Translations under genes and position numbers: made by a program
Shown here: positions 45,239 through 56,835 of the stretch, one piece after another
Position numbering within the stretch: the first letter of the stretch is position 1
Layout: each line of letters starts with the position of its first letter
Notes under the pieces: model-generated
What the model saw: only the letters and a program-made list of their open reading frames with translations
The model's database searches: none
What the model was told of the DNA's origin: nothing
Source: Thermomucor indicae-seudaticae
Taxonomy: Eukaryota; Mucoromycota; Mucoromycetes; Mucorales; Lichtheimiaceae
Assembly: GCA_000787465.1 (NCBI GenBank)
Contig: JSYX01000015.1
Location: 1-64,000, forward strand
Direction: 5' to 3'
DNA: 64,000 nt

Positions 45239-45662
45239 ATGCGGTCGTCAATAGGCCTAATCCTCTTCACTTTACTTTGCGCCATTGTGGCTCAAGCAGC
45301 CGAACGTAAGTTTATCAAGAATCTACTAAACTTTCACCGACAAGAAGTCCTCAATGTCACAGACTAGCCGGTTTCACGGACTATATCATGGCCATCAAAC
45401 CCCCGGCTGACGATGCCAAGTTTAGTCAGGCCAAAGCTGATGTGGAAGCAGCCGGCGGAAAAGTCATTCACGAGATCAAAACAGGATTCAAAGCTTTAAT
45501 CATTTCACTGCCAAATCACCAAGTGTGGACTTTTGATAACAAGGACTATATTGATTTCATGGAACAGGACCAGGAAGGTGAGTGTGCTAAAATTCATGCT
45601 TCCTTTCTGGTTAATGCGCATTAACATATCATGTAAAACCACCAGTCCACATTAACAAGTAG
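45239..45662 (+). CDS. Secreted inhibitor I9-domain protein
   Basis: Exons 45239-45305, 45368-45577, 45646-45662, 97 aa. The signal peptide is MRSSIGLILFTLLCAIVAQA; the mature part has the I9/subtilisin-propeptide fold: DYIMAIKPPADDAKFSQAK, a central GGKVIHEIKTGFKALIISLP strand pair, then IDFMEQDQEVHIN. Stand-alone I9 proteins such as yeast Pbi2 inhibit subtilisin-like vacuolar proteinase B; this one also carries a secretion signal, so it should meet proteases in the secretory pathway, vacuole or outside the cell. The last exon codes only for the final five residues. Confidence 0.82.
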
Positions 45663-45765
45663 CTGCAGAAGGGGTGGAGTAAAGCAAGGAAAAAAGAATT
45701 GTATCAATGAATAATAAATGGTAGCATACATAATGCGCGCTTTTTTTGCATAGATATGGGGTTAT

Positions 45766-47743
45766 TTACACACGGATTTGGATCTCGCCAAAAGGTCGGC
45801 TTTGTTGAACTTGCACCATGCCCTTTGTTGTCAGAAGAAGAACATCGTAAAATCGTCGAGCTGCTTCAGCTTTGGTACAGCTGCTCGATGCAAGTTCACC
45901 AAATGCAGCCGTGCCACCAGTTGCTCGTTGTTGTAACATTTCCAATGTCTCGTTAATGCTCCTGCCAACGGATGATTGGCTGCTTTGTGACACTGTATTC
46001 ACGTTACCGAAATCATCATTCGCATCGGATGTTGGTGGTTCTTGTTCTTTCCCTCCTTCAGGCATTGGGTCAGGTCCAATATCATCATACTATGTCCAAT
46101 TCGTTGTTATGCGCGGCCAAAGATAGCAGTAACAATAAGCATACTCACGTCATATCCGAAATCAATATCCATTCCATAGTCGTCATCGTGGTCATATTGT
46201 GGACGCTGCTGTTCGTCCGAGTGATCCTCTCGACTTTCAGTCACTTGTTGATTGCTTTCTTCATTGTTTAGTTTGATCATCTCATCGTCTAGCGGATTTC
46301 GTTGTTCTTCATCGTTCGTTGTCGTGGTAATTTCCTGTCGGCTCGGTTGAATCTTTGCAAATAATTCTGAGCCAACCACAGGCGCAATCGGCTTATCCCA
46401 GTATATCTTTGTGGTTTTCTTTGTCTTGTTGCGTTTGCGGACGTTGGCATTCTAGAAAGGAGTCGGTCAGTTCCACGTGTGTCGCTCTAACATAGCTGAT
46501 GAAGCATACTTTGTCCACAATTGCGGAGGTATCATTCACTTGCTGTCGAAGTACTTCATGAGGGATTTCTGTGACTTTATCAACAACAAGCTTTCGTCGT
46601 CGGCGTGTCGGTTGTGGTACTGGCAATCCGTGAGGTGTATCAAATAATATCTGCTCCGTACTTAAATCAAAGTCTGCAACGAGACCTGTCAATATGGGAG
46701 AGACTACGTCAATATACGTTCTTTTCTTTTTTGAGACGGGAAGGGCAGACCTGATTGCATCAATGTGCTCTGTGAGGATTCCGTCTGTGCCTGTGGTTCG
46801 ACTGTGCCGAGATTAAAGTCTTCTGCGGCTTGCTGGGTCTCCACAGATCGGTTGTAATCCTCGTCGTCCCCGAAATCAAATCCAAAGTCGATACCATAGT
46901 CATCATCGTCGTACGCCAACGGTGGCTGCTGATCGTCCACTTGCATCTTTTGCAACGGTTCTGAAATGCCGTCAAGCGAGTCTTCGGGTGCCGGTTCTTT
47001 GTCGTGACGGGCGCCTTCAATGCTGTCACCAACATCCAGCTCGTTAACCCGGGCGTGTTCAGCTTCGTAGAAAGGATCACGGCCCTGTTCATTCGTCCCG
47101 TCAAAGTCCCAGTGGTCGTGGAAAGAGATTTCGCTTAGCGTGATATCCTGTGAAGATGCCGTCTGAGACAGACTGTCGAGTAGCGGGTCTTTGCTGTTTG
47201 GGTCTGCGTCTGCCAGGAAGGGCTCTTCGGGCAGCAAAATGTCGAATTCTGTTAAGCGTTCGGGTAGCGTGATACTTTTGATACTGGCAACAGAATGGTG
47301 AATATCCGGCATGTTCACGTCGCCTTTTTTGAAAGCCTAATCAATCAGACGCGCGATTAAAGAGCTTAATACGACCATGTCGTGCTTGCTGGCGCATTAC
47401 CAACTTAATCTTGACAAGAGCTTCATTGCAGTCTTCCAAAAGGTACCGCGTCTTGCGTGAATAAATGCGCACAATACCCAGTAGCAGCTGTCCTGAAACG
47501 CGTAGCGTCAGCGGTTCTTGCTGGCTGGTTGTGATGGCATCTAGTGAAACCGTCCCTGGTCAGCCCTGACACGGATCGCGTTTGCCTTGTTGCGATGTGG
47601 GGTCCGCTTCAATTTTTACCGATCGTCTTTTCCAAGTTTGTCTGAAGAAACTGAGATTTTGAGATCTTGCGCTCCCAATGTGAGGCAAGCCAGACACGAG
47701 CCAACGGACCGCGTCGTGCAATCAGTAATTGATCCGAGAGCAT
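45766..47743 (-). CDS. RAD21: Cohesin kleisin RAD21/SCC1
   Basis: Kleisin subunit closing the SMC1-SMC3 ring in sister-chromatid cohesion. Exons 47743-47620, 47555-47401, 47336-46751, 46685-46510, 46451-46149, 46089-45766; 555 aa. The N-terminal domain ([40 protein letters not shown]) binds SMC3; the C-terminal winged helix ([20 protein letters not shown], then [12 protein letters not shown]) binds SMC1. The middle is acidic, with two DDDYGxDIxFGxD-type repeats (around 46160 and 46870), as expected for Scc3- and separase-accessible linker. The RAD21 rather than REC8 assignment rests on the C-terminal motif and is likely but not proven. Confidence 0.9.
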
Positions 47744-48218
47744 GAAGCTAAGGGAGAAAATAAAGGAACAGATAAAGGAAAATTTACGCGCAGCAAAAAA
47801 TCGCGACCTTCTGTTCCCTCCGCAACCGCGTCTCATTAATGACGGGTTTCCTGGAAAAAAGACAATTTCAAGACCTTGAGATATGAATCGTTTCAGGACA
47901 TAGGCTGTCCAACCATAAAAGATAGCTCTATTAATCGACATGTAACAATCGCTATGAGCTAGCAGTTGCATGCTGGTCACAATACTTTCATTCAACGGTC
48001 TCCTTTGTTCCATCTGTAATACCACTACTTACGAAGAACGACAATTGTACTTTATGCAATAAAATCATTAGAACTTGACTTTTGGGGCAGTGTCATTTGA
48101 GCATAGAACAGATAATAGATACATATGTGGTCGTGAATGTTGTCAGAATGGGTTGATGCTGAGAAGCTATCCGGGTAAACATAGGATAAGACTCTGTACG
48201 CTAATTGCTTGATGATCA
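47744..48218. other. Intergenic, RAD21 upstream region
   Basis: 475 bp between the RAD21 start and the G-alpha stop, both on the minus strand. No coding segment supported. Confidence 0.5.
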
Positions 48219-49472
48219 TCACATAAGCCCAACGCTTCGCAGATTGGTTTGCAGAATAATGTCATTGACGGCCGCCATAACAAATTTTATCTGTTCCGTG
48301 TCCGTGGCGCATGTGAAGTGTGTATAGATCTGCTTATCAGTCCTTGTGTTGAGCGAGATGAAACGCTGCACTAGGTATTTGCTTGCGGCATTATAATCAT
48401 TGCTGGCACCTGTTGTCGTTGCAAGTTAATGGGTCATCGCGGAAAAGCAAAGCATGACATGTACGTACCCGAGTAATCCGGAAAGTATTTGCGGAGCGGG
48501 CTCTTCTCGAGTTTGCGCTTAAACAAGTCCGTCTTGTTCAAGAATAGGACAATGGATGTTCTGGCAAACCACCGCGAGTTGCAAATGGAATCGAAGAGCA
48601 TCAGGGCTTCGTGCATTCGATTGACATTCTTATCCTCAAATAAAACCTGGTCGTATTCGGAAAGCGCAACCATGAAAATTACGGCAGTGACATTTTCGAA
48701 ACAATGAATCCACTTTTTGCGTTCAGATCGCTGTCCGCCCACATCGACCATCCGATAGGTCAAGTCTCCTATCTTGAACTGCATCTCCGTGATACCTGTG
48801 GACTTTACACGCGATCGAAGGACGTCCTGGTCGGTTGGGACGTAGCGCGGAGCACCGATACGAGCAATACACTCGAAATAACTTTATACTCTCAACGTGA
48901 GATCATATCGAACTTTTTTAGTCAAGCTGTATGAGTGTGTGCTGACTTACTAGGTAGCCGAATCGTTCAATTGAAATTCATTGCTTCTCAGAACGGTTTG
49001 TTGCACGCCCTTATCGGCCCAGAGCGCTTTGATGGCCTCTACAAGCTCATACGGCATGTCCGTCACCATCTCCGCCGGCTGTCGCATAATCAATTTCACG
49101 TGGTCTTGGTTTCCTTGATTCTCCAGTCCCACACCCAACGAGTCCATGGCCTCCAAAATGACTTGCATGGATTGGACCGTGTTGCTGAAGATAACTTCAC
49201 GATACGCCATTCGTTCGTCTTCGGAAAAGCCATTCTCGTGAATAAGCTTCATTTGCTTCAGGATGGTCGATTTGCCTGATTCGCCAGCCCCTGGAGACAA
49301 TGCTTTAAAACCATGCGCGATACTGTGGGCAGCAGAAAGCGGACATACCAAGTAGCAGCAGCTTTACTTCATTCTTCATGCTAAGTTTCTGTAAACGGAG
49401 CTGGTCTTCGATGGCGTTGTTGCGTAGTCTCTCCTCGCCGTTCGTGGCATCCACAGACGCACAGCAGCCCAT
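48219..49472 (-). CDS. Heterotrimeric G-protein alpha subunit
   Basis: GTPase relaying signals from seven-helix receptors at the plasma membrane. Exons 49472-49349, 49290-48951, 48881-48469, 48409-48219; 355 aa, the standard length. MGCCAS offers Gly2 for myristoylation and Cys3/4 for palmitoylation. GTP-binding boxes: GAGESGKST near residue 42, [20 protein letters not shown] and TCATDT. The C-terminus LRSVGLM lacks the Cys at -4 found in Gi-type proteins and so resembles fungal GPA subgroups without that site. The P-loop glycine is rebuilt across intron 1, and the SATYYF segment across intron 2. Confidence 0.95.
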
Positions 49473-50625
49473 ATTCGACGCGAACTGCTCAAAAGAGTAA
49501 AAACCTTTCTGAAAGAGGGCAAGGGCTAGTAAAGCCAGAGACGTTTTCTAGAAGAGGAAGAAAGTGGAAAAGAGGAAACGAAGGAAGTCCTTGCGGATAT
49601 GAAATGGTGGCAACACAGAGGTATCGACAGTGCATGACGCACCGGCTCATGGCTCAAGAGACACGGAGAACCCTGACATGTGTTCTATCTTGGTACTTAT
49701 TCGCGCGGGAATAGGAGAGAATGAATTACTGCGTGCGATGATTTTCATTATTACCGTGCAGGTGACACAAATGGTTGCTCTTGCCTTATGCTATTGTACC
49801 TGCTGTGATCTTCCGGGTGTCTATCCCTCCGTCGTCACCGAACTTCACCTTTTGCTTCTTATTGTGCAGTTGCGATATGAGACTTCCTTTGGACTACGGC
49901 TTCTTTCTCTTGTTTCCGGAGCTGCAAGCTGTATATTTGTCTCGCCGTCTTGTACGAGTTCATCATCTCCCCCCTTTGGCGGCTAGTATGGTTTAAAATC
50001 TTGCCACAGTATCAGGGCTATCCATCAGGTTTTTGCATGCGTTTTGAAACGCTTGCATGGCAGTTCGCATGTCAGCTTTGATCTTGTCGGCTCCTAGATT
50101 TCCTTTTCCAGTGGACATCTTCGCCTGGGTCAAACCATATCCAGCTAGAAAACATATTGAAGGCGCACGTCAAACGACCAAGACCTTGTTCCTTCCATTA
50201 TCACGTCAGCGGATGTAATCGTTTTTTGAGGTTCTGTCTTCTTCAAGGCTTTGCTATGAAAGGACATGTAGATATCGCAATGGATGAGCAGAGCGGTCTT
50301 CCTTCTGTTGAATCCCTGTTTGCTCTGTGCATTGATGGATTGCATGAACTACACGGCAGCAGCTAGCGCATCAGCTGTCTTGTTAAAGTTGGCTGCGTTG
50401 CGGATATGAGTAAATAATCGTACATGTAGCACGATAACCTTTGCATCTCTGTGTCATTAATCAAGTACTCATCTTATGTATAAACTAGACACAAAGCAAA
50501 TTGTATATAAACTTCGAAGTTCGACGCATAATTTCAGACGTATCACCAGGCCCCAATGCTTTAGACACGTTAGGATTGAGCTTCAAATATACAGCAAGTC
50601 GAAAGTGCGACTTTTATTCCAGCAT
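49473..50625. other. Intergenic with one possible small exon
   Basis: 1.15 kb between the G-alpha start and the AGX1 stop. It should contain the G-alpha promoter and 5' UTR. A possible terminal exon of an unrecognised gene lies at 49993-50144. Confidence 0.45.
49993..50144 (-). CDS. Possible terminal exon of a small unknown gene
   Basis: After a TTTCTAG acceptor (50146-50145) the frame reads GYGLTQAKMSTGKGNLGADK and continues through a charged helix (AMQAFQNACKNLMDS) to a TAA. An open segment upstream (around 50180-50260) reads KKTEPQKTITSADVI, but the join could not be resolved, so this is a partial call. Confidence 0.3.
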
Positions 50626-52102
50626 TTAAGCTTTGAAACCAAGCTCGCTCAACGAGCTCGACAAAGCATCAACGACCTTCTCAATGTGTTTGCGATCTTC
50701 CTCCACGACCGAGATACCCATGTGTCTATAACACGGACGGTTCAGTAACAGTGGGGCCGTGACAGAAAAAAAGGTTAGTAGTTACTTACCCGATTCGGAA
50801 GTACTTGGTAGCGCAATCTTTGTGCAGACCACCAGCGATCTGGACGCCCTTGGCAGCAAGGGCAGGTACGAGCTGAGGAATGGTGATGCCTTCAGGAAGC
50901 CAGATAGCTGTCATACCGTTGGCTGAACATTCTTCGCATTGGGCAAGCTGCTTCAATCCAAGGTCCTTGATGGTCTTTCTGAATTTGGAAGCCACTTCGC
51001 GATGCTTGGCTACCCGAGCTTCCACACCCTGGCTGATGATCTGCTTCAGGGCTGCATGGAAGGCATAAATGAGTTGGACAGCCGGGGTGGCAAAGTAAGC
51101 CGGCTTGCGAGCCTCGTAAGCATTCATAACTAGAGTTGAAACCCAGCATTACGTCAATGAGTCAGCAAACAAACGCGTGTCGTCGTCGTCTTACTTGGAA
51201 GCCACTTGTTCCAGTTTGAATAGTAAGAAGCAACGGGTGTCTTGCGGTTCTTGAACACTTCAATAGCATGTGGACTCGCCACGACGATGGACAGGCCCGG
51301 TGGGACGCCCAAACCCTTTTGTGAAGCCGTAATAACAATATCCAAGTTCCACTCGTCAAAGCGAATCTCTTCTGAAGCAACAGAGCACACGCCATCCACA
51401 ACCACCAACGTCTCGGGAGAAGCGGCCTTTACGATCTCAGCAACACTCTTGATGTCTGACAAGACACCCGTCCTATCCAGAAATCGTGAGGCCCAATGGT
51501 CATATCACGTCAATTGCTGTCAAACGTACGAGGTGTCGACATGGGTCACAGTGACCATCTTGTACTTCTTTTGAGAAACAGCCTGCTTGATTTCTTCATT
51601 TGAAGGACGGTTGCCGAGAGGAGCGCGCAAGTGGGTGATCTTGGCGCCATATGTTTCCAAGCTACATATATACAGCTTGTATCAAGCTCTTTTCGCTTAC
51701 CGCGTTTTCATGTCCCAAAAACACTTACCATTCGGCAAAGTGATCGCCAAAGTAGCCCGTGTTCAAGACGAGTACTTCGTCACCCGCCTCAATTAAGTTC
51801 ACCATCATATCCCAACCGAGGGTACCCGAACCAGAGACGACAAAAGGCTGGGCCTTCTCGGACAACACGACTTTGCGGACCATTTCGATGACTTCGCCAA
51901 AGACCGGCACGAAAAGAGGATCAACGTGCGAAGTGGCGGGAGTGCCCATGGCTGCCAGAACGTCCTCATGGAACTCGATAGGGCCTGGAGTGGGAGACAG
52001 CATACGAAGCGTCAACGGTACGGTCCTTCTTCTTCCTTTCATGATACATCATTGGATGACTTTATTACCTGGAATCATGCAAAGTTTACGTGAGGCAGAC
52101 AT
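50626..52102 (-). CDS. AGX1: Alanine-glyoxylate aminotransferase
   Basis: PLP enzyme that makes glycine from glyoxylate and alanine. Exons 52102-52069, 51984-51729, 51661-51530, 51472-51195, 51129-50790, 50725-50626; 379 aa, as in the family. Seen: IPGPIEF near the N-terminus, VVSGSGTLGWDMM, VLNTGYFGDHFAECLETYGA, the VDGVCSVASE strand, PLP lysine in ITASQKGLG, and a C-terminal HMGISVVEEDRKHIEKVV helix. No obvious peroxisomal SKL tail; the chain ends LGFKA. All five introns restore conserved residues. Confidence 0.94.
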
Positions 52103-52372
52103 GATGTATTGTGCTGGTGTGGAGAAGAGAAAGAGAGCAGTGAAAGCCGCAAAAATGCAGAAAGGCCCATCTTGTGACAATGTATTTTTGTGCCCAATCA
52201 AAAGAGAGGGAAACAAATGCAAGAACTGTAAGGGCCTGTTATACCGAAAGTGTACTTCCGACGCGCTGGATGCACGTTCTTCCGAAAGTCGCCCCGCCGG
52301 TTACCCCAGATCGTCCAAACCTCCGACCATGCATACTATAGCTAGTTACATCAAAGGGTATCTTTCTCTTTA

Positions 52373-53467
52373 TCAATGCGTGTTTTGTACAATTACAGAA
52401 TTAACGGGTCGGCCATCTTCTATTTCCTCGATAATATCCACAATCACCTCCGTTCCTGGCATGGCTGAAAACAGCTCTGCTAGTTCTCCAAGACGTAGCC
52501 GATGATCCATACGAGGCTGATCATATTGGTGCACACCATCCTCCACAAAATGCGAGATTACCAGGAACCCGCCAACGTTCAGTAGGCTCGGCAACTGTGG
52601 AAGCAATGCTCGCACCAAAAACCGTATCGTCAATATCATGTCGAACTTCTGCTCTGAACCTAATAGACGCGAGAAAAACGCCTCGGTAGGTATTCCAGGG
52701 GAGAACCGCACACGTTTGTCTTGCGGAGCCGTCGTCGACAGCTCCTCATTGTTGTTGCTGCTGCTGCCGTCCAAGGTTTTCCATGCACCTTCAGCAGTAA
52801 TCTTGGCCTGTGTCACCGTCAATCGATCATCGACCCCCATATTGGATGCCAGAGCAGCGGTGCGTTCAACGGCACCTCTGAGCGAATCAATTGCATAAAC
52901 CTTCCATCGGGATGATGGCCGAGACAATAGCCACGCAACATCGCGTCCCGATCCGCATCCAATATCTAAACATTTTAATAACGTTCCTGGAGGCTTGCTG
53001 TTGCTCAAGGACTGTTCGATCCTGTCAATCTGATTTGCTAAAAATGGACATGGTTGAAAGAGGAGCCAAGGTTTTCCCGGCCAAGCCCTGTTGTTGGGTA
53101 TAATACTTTTTTCGAGATCCTGCGCCCAGCCTTGCCGGCATGCGTCAACCCAAAATGTGTCGTTTAGAAGTTCGTCTTCGTGAAAGACCCACGGACACTG
53201 CCACCCATGTTGCTGAAGCCACGCAATGCACGATCCTGTCGTCTGACCGGTAGGCTCGACCACAGCAAATGGAACTGATTTAGGCGGCAATTCAGCGCAT
53301 CGCAAAGACAGCTGAGACCAAGGGATATTTGTCGACGGTACAAAATGTCGTCGTTTATAGGCGGACGGCGATCGCAGATCGAGACAGAGGTGAGCGCTTA
53401 CGAGGGATTGTTTCCAAGATTGTACACGCGCAATTAGGGCGGCCACAGATTGGTTTGTGTTCGACAT
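52373..53467 (-). CDS. Rhodanese-like / SAM methyltransferase fusion
   Basis: Single exon, 364 aa. Residues about 15-110 resemble a rhodanese fold (LCLDLRSPSAYKRRHFVPST, then IPWSQL); at the usual active-site loop it reads VEPTGQTTGS, so the catalytic Cys of CX5R is absent and the domain is probably a binding module. Residues about 150-364 form a class I methyltransferase with motif I CLDIGCGSGRDVAWLLSR, acidic VYAIDSLRG, and a TehB-like tail (NVGGFLVISHFVEDG). The start is the ATG at 53467; the frame is open further 5' but without ATG. Substrate unknown. Confidence 0.8.
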   Translation of the reverse strand: MSNTNQSVAALIARVQSWKQSLVSAHLCLDLRSPSAYKRRHFVPSTNIPWSQLSLRCAELPPKSVPFAVVEPTGQTTGSCIAWLQQHGWQCPWVFHEDELLNDTFWVDACRQGWAQDLEKSIIPNNRAWPGKPWLLFQPCPFLANQIDRIEQSLSNSKPPGTLLKCLDIGCGSGRDVAWLLSRPSSRWKVYAIDSLRGAVERTAALASNMGVDDRLTVTQAKITAEGAWKTLDGSSSNNNEELSTTAPQDKRVRFSPGIPTEAFFSRLLGSEQKFDMILTIRFLVRALLPQLPSLLNVGGFLVISHFVEDGVHQYDQPRMDHRLRLGELAELFSAMPGTEVIVDIIEEIEDGRPVNSVIVQNTH

Positions 53468-54066
53468 TGCCCGACCTGCAGCGGTGCTCAAAACACACTG
53501 GATTGGCAAGCCTCTGCTCTAAGCAAAAAACCATCGTCGAAACTCGCGAATATGCTGTCGTCCAAACGTATAGTTTTCTGGTATGCTTGTCCAGCGCTGG
53601 ATACTCAGGGCTCTGAATAGTATTGGCTCTACGGATCAACGCAGTTATGTTGTCCGGTTTAACAGCAGTTACTGCTAGATCCCATTCTTTCGACAATATC
53701 CTGACCTGCTATTAACGTACTAGCAATGTGAGATCGAGAAAATGATTATCGATTCCAAGCCTTCGCACAACAGAGCTCCTTTTGCATTCATGAACTGTAT
53801 GCACAGTTTGAGATATTTGTTTTTCTCCTTTGTTCTCATCAGCACGGAGAACAACCGAGGAAACGATAACTAGAGCCATCATTTTTATCGGCTGTTGGAC
53901 AAAGGTGTATATTATTCAGGTTGATGGGGATTCTTGATTTTGGGGGAAAGGGAAGAAGTGGAAACCGAAAAAGTTAAACCGTCCGGCTTTTCCCGTGTTT
54001 TCCAGTGGTGGCTCAAGACTTTTCTACCTTCCACCGCCAACTTTTTCGTATTCCACAGGGGAAACT
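53468..54066. promoter_or_regulatory. Divergent promoter region, methyltransferase / PDX1
   Basis: 599 bp between divergent starts. Short reading frames are not supported as genes. Confidence 0.4.
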
Positions 54067-55829
54067 ATGCAAAGGTTCATTACGCGGCTCACTCCAACAA
54101 CGAAGCATGCAGCTGGTATATCGTTTTCCTGCTTATTACAACAAGAAAAGACTGACTAATATAGCACGCAGGCTTTCACACGTCGGTTTCGCGTGCGGCC
54201 ATTACCAAGTTCAAAATGCCTGCCATGAGTCCCACCATGACGGAAGGAACAATTCACGAGTGGAAGGTCAAGGAAGGCATGCGTTAATGACAGCTACACA
54301 TACGCAGGATAGCAACAAGAGTGTTGACGGTACTGTTTGCGAACATTTAGGTGAAAGTTTCTCGGCTGGTGATGTGTTGTTGGAACTGGAAACAGATAAA
54401 GCCCAAATCGACGTTGAAGCACCTGAAGACGGCGTACTAGCCAAGATTATGGTATGCGAACTACCAGAGAGTTGCGGACGATAGACGATATTGAAAGAGA
54501 TGTTTATCGTAGCTCAAAAATGGCGAAAAAGCTCCTGTAAACACACCAATCGCTTTGCTTGCCGAGGAAGGCGACGATATTTCGAACCTGGAAATTCCTG
54601 CCGATGAGCCAGCGACTGAGGCAAAAGGTGAGAGACCTAGTAACCGGTTAGCGCTAGGTGTTTTATGTTATCTCATTGCACAGTATAACAGCATCAGAAC
54701 CACAGCAGCAGCAACAACAACAGCCATCAGAGCAACCAAAGACTGCTCCAACACCGTCTACACCCATGTCGCACCACGATATTGACACCAGCAAACTAAA
54801 GAAGCCTCTGTCGCCCGCCGTCTTGAATCTTGTCCTAAGATATCACATCAAGGACTTGGATGCTATTAAAGCTTCAGGGCCTGGTGGCCGTATCCTAAAG
54901 GGTGACGTACTTGCCCATCTTGGCTTCATTCCCTACAAACCCGCACCACCTCCCAAGACTTCTGCAGCCCCGCCTAGAGACCAAATCGTTTTTGCCAAGG
55001 TAAATTAACAACGAATCAGTCTACAACCACTTTTAACGCGAAATGTCGAAAGCCTGCAGCAAAGGCTGCTCCAGTCAAAGAGGAAAAACCAGTTTTACCC
55101 AACTTTATCAGCAGAAATGTCGTGGTGGATGAGTTGTTTGCGCTTCGACGTACATTGAACGGTAGGTTCAACAGCTGATGATGTCTTCGTTTTAATAACA
55201 TGAAATTGCCTCAGAGCAAAACCGTTCGTCTGTAAGCGTCAATGACTTTATTGCAAAGGCCGCCTCTCGGGCATTGCAGGACATTGTCAACAAGCAAAAG
55301 ACAACCGCCAAGTCAACCAGTGTTGTCTACAAGACAGATGCAGCGGCATTTTCCGAGTCATACAAAGGAGGCTCCTTCAAGTAAGAAAGCAGCACAAGAT
55401 ATATATACACTAGGGCATGCATGTCTTACAGCATTCGTTTGATATAGGATCTTTGACTTGGCGCCGCCAACGTACGATTTCATTACCGACTCTTATGAAC
55501 CTTCCAAACCCTATCAACTTTCCGTGAGTCCCAGCAAACCGGTCTCGACCGCTGGAAAGCCATCACGGTCCGCAGACGACGAGATGCTTGACTTGATCGG
55601 TTTCCTTGGAGGCGAGCAGCCACGAAAGGAACAGCAGCCTCGGGCAGTGAAGCTAACGACGGATGATGGAAAGCTGTCGTTTTCCGAGTCAAAAAAGGGT
55701 CCTCAGTATCAAGTAGAATTGAAGCTGGCAGATGACGCACCGGGTAAAATCCTTAATGATCCAAAGGCCGCCTTATTCTTAGACCGTGTAGAATACTATG
55801 TTAGAAACCCAACGGAACTTGTTGGTTAA
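54067..55829 (+). CDS. PDX1: Pyruvate dehydrogenase complex component X (E3BP)
   Basis: Mitochondrial matrix protein tethering dihydrolipoamide dehydrogenase to the E2 core. Exons 54067-54115, 54172-54282, 54351-54451, 54513-54627, 54692-54999, 55053-55161, 55215-55380, 55448-55829; about 446 aa. A basic presequence (MQRFITRLTPTTKHA) precedes a lipoyl domain (KMPAMSPTMTEGTIHEW, lipoyl Lys in ELETDKAQ), a Gln-rich linker, the E3-binding domain (LSPAVLNLVLRYHIKDLDAI, GPGGRILKGDV) and a short, degenerate E2-like region (VSVNDFIAKAASRALQ) lacking the acetyltransferase HHxxxDG motif, which identifies E3BP rather than E2. The exon 2 donor is ambiguous: GTTAAT at 54283 or GC at 54277 (two residues fewer, closer to the family). 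Confidence 0.88.
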
Positions 55830-55992
55830 TTACTATCTAGATAATAAAGAAATTTGGAAGCCTATGCGATTGCGCGTCATTTAAAGCCCACTGTTTACGT
55901 GGCACTATCCCAATCATTTGACCATCCGAAGAAATCAGCGCTTAAAATTTTCAGTACGTTTTCCTATTGCTGCATAATTGGGAATCGTTGCA

Positions 55993-56708
55993 ATGTCAAG
56001 ACTTGAACGTGATTCAAAGCATCCTGTAAACAGACGAGGTGGCATCGGTCAAGACGTTGCGTCGAAATACAAGGCAAATGAGTAACCCTAGTATTGCTTG
56101 ACAACAACCCAACAAGGAGGCGTTTTTTCAGTCCTGTTTACCCTTTCCCCTCTCTTTCCGTTTCTTTTGCTATATATAGGGTCTTTTTTCTGCTAATGAC
56201 TGGAAATGCGATTTGCAAGTATAGATTCCAAATCGACGGAAGGGAGGGAGAGAGGCTAACGATTTCCTGAAAATGTAGATGCGGTAACATCAACTGGGCT
56301 CGACGTACTGCTTGCAATCAGTGTTCAGCGCCACAGCCTGGACGAGAACATCAACAAGACCGTCGTGAAGGAGCTGGCGGAGGGTATTTGGAACGGGATG
56401 AAGTGATAGAGTACCGCCAGTCTCGGCGTGACGAAGATGACGACGAGTGGGATGATTTTGGAAGGCGAAAGAAGAAAAATAAGAAGCAGGAAAAACGACT
56501 AGAAGACGAAGAAGAGGATGATGACGGACGATGGAGTGCATGGAACGACCTATTATCCGATAACGATGATGATAATACTACAAAGAAATGTACTCGATCG
56601 CGTTCACGGTCCATGTCTCCTCGACGACGGAGAAGCAGTGACAGTAGTAGATATCGTGGGAGACGCAGTCATCGTGACGATATCGAAAGAAGTCGCAGCA
56701 GAAGATGA
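55993..56708 (+). CDS. ZRANB2: RanBP2-type zinc finger / SR-like protein (ZRANB2-like)
   Basis: Likely nuclear RNA-binding splicing regulator. Exons 55993-56073, 56180-56214, 56279-56708, 181 aa. The zinc finger near residues 34-53 reads WKCDLCGNINWARRTACNQC, the exact W-x-C-x2-C-x3-N...C-x2-C pattern. An acidic/basic middle (RRDEDDDEWDDFGRRKKKNK) follows, then an RS-like tail (CTRSRSRSMSPRRRRS, ERSRSRR*). Both introns require GC donors (AAG|GCAAAT at 56074 and TTT|GCAAGT at 56215); no GT donor keeps the finger in frame. The ZRANB2 call is by architecture with one finger instead of the two of animals. Confidence 0.83.
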
Positions 56709-56835
56709 AACGCATAATCCTTTAGCGGGAAATGCTGACGTGTAAAAAAAAAAGCGTGATGTGAACCTTTTAAACCCTTCTGTTTGTTGTCTTTTCTCTT
56801 TTCTTTGTTTCTTTCTCAACTCCCTTTCTTGAACA

